Assembly: GCA_021797265.1 (NCBI GenBank)
Contig: JAJZZZ010000043.1
Coordinates: forward strand, 1-11,202
Direction of reading: 5' to 3'
Length of the DNA stretch: 11,202 nucleotides
From: Thermoplasmata archaeon
GTDB lineage: Archaea > Thermoplasmatota > Thermoplasmata > Thermoplasmatales > Thermoplasmataceae
The notes below the pieces were generated by a model. That model was not told where the DNA came from, ran no database searches, and saw only the letters and a program-made list of their open reading frames with translations. Positions within the stretch are counted from its first letter, which is position 1. Each line of letters opens with the position of its first letter. This document shows, piece after piece, positions 6,361-11,202 of this stretch. The position numbers and the translations under genes are program-made.

Positions 6361-8196
6361 TTGGTCAAAAAGGAAGACACAATACTGAAAATAAAGGACC
6401 TCTCCCTGGGATACAGTGGAGAAAAGGGAATGGTCATTGCAGTGGATGATGTTTCACTTGATATTCCCAAAGGGAAGATATCCTCCATTGTTGGTGAATC
6501 CGGGTCCGGGAAATCCACACTTGCCAATGCCATAATCGGATTTATCAAGTATCCGGCAGTAAAAATATCAGGTTCGATTGAGTATGGCGGTGAGAACCTG
6601 CTGAATCTTACCAGGCCTAAACTGAATAAAATCAGGATGAAGAAGATTTCATTTGTTCCACAGGCAGCCATGAACTCACTGAATCCTGTCATGAGAATAG
6701 GGGATGAAATGCATGACATCATAGAAGCCCATGCCAAAGTCACACCAGCAGAAGAGAAGGAGATGATTCAGGAAGCCCTCAAATTAGTTGATCTTCCTGA
6801 TTATATTGTGAACTCTTACCAGAACCAGATCAGCGGAGGAATGAAGCAGAGAGTGATGATTGCCATCGCTACCCTCCTCAATCCGGATATTATAATTCTG
6901 GATGAGCCCACAACAGGCCTTGATGTCATTGTTCAGAAGAATATATTGGATTCTATCAGGAGAATCAACAGTGATAGGGGAACCACAATTATCCTGATCA
7001 CCCACGATCTTCCTGTAGCTTTCTATGTGTCTGATTACTGTTCAATTCTTTATTCCGGCAAGATCGTCGAGGAGGGTTCCAAAAGTAAAGTGGTATCTAA
7101 CAGGCTTCACCCTTACACTGAACTTCTCATTGGGAGCATACCCTCCGCCACGGACAGCAAGAAACGCCTTGTAACAATAAAAGGCGCGGTAACGCCAGTT
7201 TTCGAGAAACAGACAAAATGTACTTTTGCAAACAGGTGCCCGTATGCAATAGGCGCCTGCAGCGAAATGGAACTGAGTGATTATGAAGTTGAAGGTGAGT
7301 TGGTAAAGTGCCTGAGATATGACAGTGCATTAAAAAGCAAGTTTTCCAGTACATTGCCAGAGATGCAACCTGATCCGGTGCCTTCCAGGACAGGAGTCAT
7401 TGGCAAGATTTATTCCAGCGAAACTCACAGGGCTGAACTTCACGATGCAGTTATGAAATTCGATATAGGCAGAGGGTCTTCAAAAAAGGAACTTACTGCA
7501 GTAGACCATGTGAACATCAACATCGAATCTGGCCGGATTTCAGCAGTTGTGGGTGCTTCTGGAAGTGGAAAAACAACTGTGGGAAAGCTGTTTCTTTTCG
7601 ATGAAATTCCAACAGAAGGAAAATATACATTCAACGGAAAGGATCTGACAAAAGCATCAGGAAAACAGGTAAAGGAATACAGAAGGCTGGTTCAGATGAT
7701 TTTTCAGGACCCGTTCTCATCCCTCAGCCCTATCCACAAGATAGGATATCAGATTGAAAGACCACTTCTAATTAATAAGATCAGCACAAGAGGGGGCGTA
7801 CATGAAGATGTCCTAGCCATGCTCAATCTGGTTGGGTTGCGCCCTGCCCAGAACTTTGTTGACAAGTTTCCGTTTGAGCTCTCAGGTGGCCAGAGGCAGA
7901 GAGTCTGTGTTGCTAAAGCGCTATCAGTTGGCGCTAAATTGCTTGTGGCTGACGAACCAGTTTCCATGCTGGACGCATCAGTGAGGGCAGAGATACTCAA
8001 TCTTCTCGTGGACCTTAGAAGTGAATTGAATTTAGGCATACTGTATATAACACATGATCTGTCAACAGTCCGGTATGTTGCAGATGATGTTTATGTCATG
8101 AACCAGGGAAAAATAGTGGAATATGGGGAAGGAGCCTCACTGTTCTCATCTCCGAAGGATGAGTACACTAGGGCCCTTCTTGATTCCATTGTCTGA
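6361..8196 (+). CDS. Fused two-domain ABC transporter ATPase (OppD-OppF/DppD-DppF type)
   Basis: A single 611-aa chain carries both ATPase domains of an Opp/Dpp-family importer, which are usually separate proteins. Domain 1: Walker A GESGSGKST 45-53, Q-loop Gln101, signature ISGGM 157-161, Walker B ending in Glu182, switch His215. It is followed by the family C-terminal extension with Cys287, Cys293, Cys300 and Cys317 (CTFANRCPYA), a pattern that holds an iron-sulfur cluster in some DppD/OppD proteins. Domain 2: Walker A 398-406, Gln449, LSGGQ 507-511, Glu532, His565; it ends at ALLDSIV with no second Cys extension. Both sites keep all catalytic residues. The start is TTG 6361, the only usual start after the in-frame stop at 6343 and before the domain; GGAG is 11 nt upstream. 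The partner permeases and binding protein lie convergently on the other strand. Substrate could be sugars or oligosaccharides, since this family is not limited to peptides. Confidence 0.93.
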   Translation: MVKKEDTILKIKDLSLGYSGEKGMVIAVDDVSLDIPKGKISSIVGESGSGKSTLANAIIGFIKYPAVKISGSIEYGGENLLNLTRPKLNKIRMKKISFVPQAAMNSLNPVMRIGDEMHDIIEAHAKVTPAEEKEMIQEALKLVDLPDYIVNSYQNQISGGMKQRVMIAIATLLNPDIIILDEPTTGLDVIVQKNILDSIRRINSDRGTTIILITHDLPVAFYVSDYCSILYSGKIVEEGSKSKVVSNRLHPYTELLIGSIPSATDSKKRLVTIKGAVTPVFEKQTKCTFANRCPYAIGACSEMELSDYEVEGELVKCLRYDSALKSKFSSTLPEMQPDPVPSRTGVIGKIYSSETHRAELHDAVMKFDIGRGSSKKELTAVDHVNINIESGRISAVVGASGSGKTTVGKLFLFDEIPTEGKYTFNGKDLTKASGKQVKEYRRLVQMIFQDPFSSLSPIHKIGYQIERPLLINKISTRGGVHEDVLAMLNLVGLRPAQNFVDKFPFELSGGQRQRVCVAKALSVGAKLLVADEPVSMLDASVRAEILNLLVDLRSELNLGILYITHDLSTVRYVADDVYVMNQGKIVEYGEGASLFSSPKDEYTRALLDSIV

Positions 8197-8207
8197 TTAT
8201 TTTATTT
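8197..8207 (+). terminator. T-rich terminator between convergent genes
   Basis: TTATTTTATTT follows the ATPase stop directly and fills the 9-nt gap to the stop of the opposite permease gene. A T-rich stretch of this kind fits archaeal termination for the rightward transcript. No matching T run is seen for the leftward one. Confidence 0.4.
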
Positions 8208-9171
8208 AAGAGCTTGTTTTCGCTTTCACATTTTTCTTCTCTTTCTTCTTATTCTGCTTGTACACTCTCAGGCTCGGGTTTGCAATGGTATCCAATCCAA
8301 GGCTGATAAGGCCGAAACCCACCCCTATAACAGCGATGGTCAGGCCTGGAGGGATGAACCACCACCATTCGCCAAGCAAAATGCCTGAGTATGTGTTTGC
8401 GAAGTAAAGAATGGACCCGAGTGAAATCACAGTCTCGTTGCCAAGTCCAAGGAAAAGCAGGCTTGTTTCCAGCAGAATGGCCATAATGAAGAGGTTTGTG
8501 AACACATATCCGATGTAAGAAAGCAGTGAAGGGAGAATTTCCCGGAATATGATGCTGAAGTCTGATTCTCCCGTATGCTTAATGAATCTGATATAATCCC
8601 TTGATGCAATGGACAGTGCCTGTGCTCTTATGGTTCTTGCACCGTATGCCCAGCCCGTAATCACTATGACTGCGACCAGTGAAAGGATCCCAAGGTTAGC
8701 GTTAGATGCCTGAAGGTCAGATGATATGACAATAGCAAGGGGCAAACCGGGGATCAAAAGGAATACGTTAATGAAAAAGGAGAGAAGGTCGTTCTTCAGG
8801 CCTTTGTAATAGCCACTAAAGAGGCCTATAACAACTGCAACAACAAGAGCGAGGCCAGCACCAAGGAATGACACCTCAATGGTCGGCCAGATGCTCACAA
8901 GGAACTGTGACCAGATATCATTTCCGAAGAAATTAGTCCCAAGGAAATGTGCACTTGATGGCGCTGTATCGCTGGCAAAAGTTCTGTATGGATTGTAAGG
9001 GTGCACAAACAGGCCAATAATTGCGAAGACAACAACTCCTATGACAATTATGAGCCCAGAGAGCAGATATTTGTTCTGGATGAGCATCCTCGCAGCTCCC
9101 CTGAAATTCAATTTCTTCCGGTTGGAAACACTGGATTTGGCAAATTCCTCGCTCATCGTGCTTAAATCCAT
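8206..9171 (-). CDS. dppC: ABC transporter permease, DppC/OppC family
   Basis: An inner-membrane subunit of the Opp/Dpp-type importer, 321 aa, within the usual range. The N-terminal cytoplasmic tail is followed by a membrane helix at about 36-56, the family signature loop PSSAHFLGTNFFGND at about 71-85, then helices near 98-120, 128-150, 160-178, 214-243 and 269-293. The EAA coupling loop, which docks on the ATPase, lies at about 183-213 (IASRDYIRFIKHTG). The tail is very basic (KKKEKKNVKAK). The start is ATG 9171 with a strong ribosome site 8 nt upstream; ATG 9156 is an alternative. It begins 4 nt after the DppB stop and is the last gene of the transporter operon. It converges on the ATPase gene, whose product it must pair with. 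Confidence 0.93.
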   Translation of the reverse strand: MDLSTMSEEFAKSSVSNRKKLNFRGAARMLIQNKYLLSGLIIVIGVVVFAIIGLFVHPYNPYRTFASDTAPSSAHFLGTNFFGNDIWSQFLVSIWPTIEVSFLGAGLALVVAVVIGLFSGYYKGLKNDLLSFFINVFLLIPGLPLAIVISSDLQASNANLGILSLVAVIVITGWAYGARTIRAQALSIASRDYIRFIKHTGESDFSIIFREILPSLLSYIGYVFTNLFIMAILLETSLLFLGLGNETVISLGSILYFANTYSGILLGEWWWFIPPGLTIAVIGVGFGLISLGLDTIANPSLRVYKQNKKKEKKNVKAKTSS

Positions 9172-9175
9172 GTTT

Positions 9176-10165
9176 TTATACCTCCCTTATCCTGGGGTCA
9201 AGCCTGTAATACAGGAGATCCATAACATAATTAGCTATCAGAACAGATATAATGATCAGCAGGAACGCGGTTTCGAGAACCGGGAAATCTTCGTTTATGA
9301 CTGCGTTGTAGATATCAAATCCAAGGCCCGGATACGCAAATACCATTTCCACCAGTATTCCACCACTTATAATGTTCCCAAGGCTCATTGCAAAGCCTGT
9401 GAGGTTAGGAAGTATGGCATTCTTTTTCGAGTAAGCTTCTATTGTGCTTCTTCTCAATCCTGCAATTTCTGCGTATTTCAGGTAATCCTCGTTCAATGTG
9501 GTGATAGTGTTGTTCCTCATTCCAAGGTACCAGGTACCATACGATGCAAGGATCAAGGTGCCCAGCGGCAAAATCATGTGCGTAATAATGGAAACCAGGT
9601 ACGTTCCCGACATGTACTGTGCCCTGATGTCAAATGCACCAGCTTCGGGGAATATATGGTACTGAATGGCAAACAGGAACAGGAAGATCAGAGCCATCCA
9701 GAAATACGGGAAGGAATAGAGGAACATGGATATGACTGAGGTAACTGCATCTCTTGCGCTTCCTCTCTTGTGCGCTGCCCTGAGTCCAAGGGAGTTGCCT
9801 ATAATGAAACTTATTATGAGGGCGAGGCCAAACAGGAGAATTGTCCATGAAAGGCTCTGTGAAATGATCCCCCAGGCACTCGTTGGATAGTATTGCAATG
9901 ATACGCCAAAATTACCGGAAAAAACATTTTTCACAAAGCTGAAGAATTCAAGGTAAATCGGTCCGCTTGTGTAACCAAGAGAAGACTGTATCGATGCAAT
10001 CTGCTGTGGAGTGAGCGCCCTGGTCTGGGACAAAGTTCCTATCACTGCATCAATGGGGTTTCCCGGCATGAGATGCGGGATGAGAAAATCCAGAAATAAG
10101 ATGAACCAGAAAGAAAAAAAATAAAAAATAGATTTTCGGATTACGTATTTTGGAACCGTTGTAAT
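9176..10165 (-). CDS. dppB: ABC transporter permease, DppB/OppB family, probable non-canonical start
   Basis: A membrane subunit pairing with DppC. From the first ATG (10069) the protein is 297 aa and begins MPGNPIDA, the middle of the family N-terminus (helix 1 then LxPGxP), so helix 1 would be missing. The frame is open for 32 more codons upstream and reads ..VPKYVIRKSIFYFFSF, then WFILFLDFLIPHL, exactly the expected basic cap and first helix. The frame holds no ATG, GTG or TTG between its upstream stop (10193-10195) and 10069. ATT 10165, 4 nt after GAGGAG (10170-10175), is the best placed start and gives 329 aa, a normal length. The EAA loop is at about 223-254, and the C-terminal YPGLG, LLYYRLDPRIREV signature is intact. 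ATT initiation is inference; a sequence error or a shortened protein from 10069 are alternatives. Family call firm. Confidence 0.9.
   Translation of the reverse strand: MTTVPKYVIRKSIFYFFSFWFILFLDFLIPHLMPGNPIDAVIGTLSQTRALTPQQIASIQSSLGYTSGPIYLEFFSFVKNVFSGNFGVSLQYYPTSAWGIISQSLSWTILLFGLALIISFIIGNSLGLRAAHKRGSARDAVTSVISMFLYSFPYFWMALIFLFLFAIQYHIFPEAGAFDIRAQYMSGTYLVSIITHMILPLGTLILASYGTWYLGMRNNTITTLNEDYLKYAEIAGLRRSTIEAYSKKNAILPNLTGFAMSLGNIISGGILVEMVFAYPGLGFDIYNAVINEDFPVLETAFLLIIISVLIANYVMDLLYYRLDPRIREV
9180..9186 (-). promoter_or_regulatory. Strong ribosome binding site of the DppC permease
   Basis: Minus-strand GGGAGGT sits 8 nt before ATG 9171, inside the last codons of the DppB gene. It supports 9171 as the start and translational coupling of the two permeases. 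Confidence 0.6.
10114..10128 (-). promoter_or_regulatory. T8 and T6 tracts at the start of the DppB gene, possible attenuating terminator
   Basis: Read on the minus strand, runs of six and eight T separated by one A lie about 40-55 nt after the binding-protein stop. They also encode Phe-rich codons of the first DppB helix. T tracts like these can partly terminate archaeal transcription, which would give more binding protein than permease. The function is inferred. Confidence 0.35.
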
Positions 10166-10166
10166 C

Positions 10167-11202
10167 CTACTCCTCTTTCTTGCCTCTTCTGCTTACTCCA
10201 ATTGCTGCCCCTATGATCACCACTGCAACAATTCCTCCGATTATTGCGTAATCCGTGACTGAAAGTGGTGATGAGGACGGTTTCGTGGGGTTGAAGTGCA
10301 CGCTAACCAGTGGTACCGAAATTCCCACTACAGGGCCGAAGGAGTTCGAATAAAGTGCATCCTTGAACAAGGTCTGGTTCACTCCGGAGAATCCGGCAGT
10401 GTTGAACTCATTCTGGGATACTGATTCGGCAATGGGTATTGCGGGTGTCTGGTTTATGAGCACTCTCAAAGCGTTATCGATGTATGGCTGCTGTCCAGAG
10501 AGTGAAGTTTGCCTTGCTGCAAGGGTAATGTTCTGTGTGAAGCTTGTGTTGTTAAATCTGGAGTAGTCACCTTTTGCAGATGTTCCGATTGGAACATGCC
10601 AGTAGTTAGAGAAAGATACGTTGAGTGCACCTATTGGGTTGATTGTGCTCGCAAGGAATCCCATTCCTGCACTGAAGTTTCCCTGATACATATTCGAATA
10701 AAATATCGCTCCGCTTGGTAAGTATGTTTTGGCTTTAATGCCGAAGTTAGTAAGCTCAGTTACCATGTGATTCAGGTTTGCCACGACATTTGCAGCAGCT
10801 CCATTACCAGATAGGGTGATTGACGCCTGCACTCCAGTAGCGTTAAGCCACTGGCCTCCAGAGAGGTGGTATCCGGCCTTTTCCATTAGTGTTGTGGCCA
10901 GGGAAAGGTTCTTTGTGTAAACAGCTCCATTAGGATACTGCTTCAGGAACGATGGTGTGAGGTAGTTATTAAGTGCAGGAACGACGAAATTCTGTGCTGG
11001 TGGCTGCAGAGACTCGTTTGACAGTGCAGTTCTGTTGAAGACGTTGGCAATTGCTGCCCTGAAATTCGAGTTGTTCAGTGGCCAGATGTTGTTGTTTAGT
11101 TGCAGCATAAGGAATCCAGATGGCGGTGCAAAGTAGAAGTGTGTCGAGTTCTGTGCTGCCCAGGATGGTGCCTGTGCATCGAATGCTCCTGAGAGCCAGT
11201 TA
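10167..11202 (-). CDS. Extracellular solute-binding protein, family 5 (partial, N-terminus outside window)
   Basis: The C-terminal 344 residues of a membrane-anchored binding protein of the Opp/Dpp-type importer. The frame stays open to the right edge, so the ATG at 11108 is internal: upstream sequence reads FYFAPPSGFL and joins LQLNNNIWPLNNSNFRAAIA, then NVFNRTAL, the typical family 5 core (substrate capture followed by the RxAIxxxxxR helix). Near the C-terminus a Ser/Pro linker (KPSSSPLS) leads into one membrane helix, YAIIGGIVAVVIIGAAIGV, and a charged tail RRGKKEE, as in archaeal anchored binding proteins. Thirteen N-x-S/T sequons are present, suggesting heavy glycosylation outside the cell. 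The stop TAG at 10167 is 1 nt from the candidate ATT start of the permease. The ligand cannot be read; sugar or oligosaccharide is suggested by the neighbouring enzymes, peptide by the family name. Confidence 0.88.
   Translation of the reverse strand, partial: NWLSGAFDAQAPSWAAQNSTHFYFAPPSGFLMLQLNNNIWPLNNSNFRAAIANVFNRTALSNESLQPPAQNFVVPALNNYLTPSFLKQYPNGAVYTKNLSLATTLMEKAGYHLSGGQWLNATGVQASITLSGNGAAANVVANLNHMVTELTNFGIKAKTYLPSGAIFYSNMYQGNFSAGMGFLASTINPIGALNVSFSNYWHVPIGTSAKGDYSRFNNTSFTQNITLAARQTSLSGQQPYIDNALRVLINQTPAIPIAESVSQNEFNTAGFSGVNQTLFKDALYSNSFGPVVGISVPLVSVHFNPTKPSSSPLSVTDYAIIGGIVAVVIIGAAIGVSRRGKKEE

Noticed and set aside
9041..9739. 232-residue plus-strand open frame
   Set aside because: It lies antisense to two well-supported permease genes and has no family motifs; a shadow frame.
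10069..10165. Frameshift-generated fusion of binding protein and permease
   Set aside because: The binding protein ends normally with its anchor and charged tail, and the permease has a ribosome site and reinitiation geometry; fusion is not needed.
1..11202. CRISPR array, tRNA, rRNA, insertion sequence or defence system
   Set aside because: No repeat-spacer pattern, tRNA-like fold, transposase or defence motif was seen on either strand.

Overview
The window most likely comes from an acidophilic, heterotrophic archaeon of the Thermoplasmatales type; this is an inference, and no marker gene is present. The reasons are an archaeal (Sulfolobus-like) 2-keto-3-deoxygluconate aldolase, a dehydratase close to archaeal gluconate dehydratases, TATA-type boxes about 24 nt ahead of start codons with no Shine-Dalgarno (leaderless transcripts), and a surface binding protein with a C-terminal membrane anchor and 13 N-glycosylation sequons.

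Layout. Bases 1-24 are a 23/24 inverted copy of the catalytic-loop segment of the aldolase gene, probably a remnant of a second aldolase gene or a contig-end artefact. Bases 106-3772 (minus strand, transcribed leftward from about 3772) hold a tightly coupled four-gene operon: enolase-superfamily aldonate dehydratase, metallo-beta-lactamase-fold hydrolase (candidate lactonase), KDG-type aldolase and D-2-hydroxyacid dehydrogenase. Its junctions overlap by 4, 8 and 14 nt. A 99-nt divergent promoter region (3773-3871) follows. On the plus strand come an aldehyde dehydrogenase (3872-5329) and a short-chain dehydrogenase (5349-6122). After a 238-nt gap comes a fused two-domain ABC ATPase (6361-8196). 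Facing it, and separated from it by only 9 nt, is the minus-strand transporter operon: binding protein (cut by the right edge), DppB-type permease and DppC-type permease.

How the genes fit together. The enzymes make up almost every step of a non-phosphorylative sugar oxidation route. An aldose is oxidised to a lactone (SDR), the lactone is hydrolysed to an aldonate (MBL-fold protein), the aldonate is dehydrated to a 2-keto-3-deoxy acid (dehydratase), and this is cleaved to pyruvate plus an aldehyde (aldolase). The aldehyde is oxidised to a hydroxy acid (aldehyde dehydrogenase), which a 2-hydroxyacid dehydrogenase can interconvert with a 2-keto acid. The adjacent Opp/Dpp-family importer probably brings in the sugar, sugar acid or oligosaccharide. 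Which sugar is used cannot be read from the sequence: hexose (glyceraldehyde), pentose (glycolaldehyde) and 6-deoxyhexose (lactaldehyde) routes all fit.

Main points for a second look: the DppB permease reading frame has no ATG/GTG/TTG ahead of its conserved first membrane helix and may start at ATT; T8/T6 tracts lie at the start of that gene; paired 9-bp repeats occur in the divergent promoter; and the MBL-fold protein has Asn in place of the second metal-binding His.
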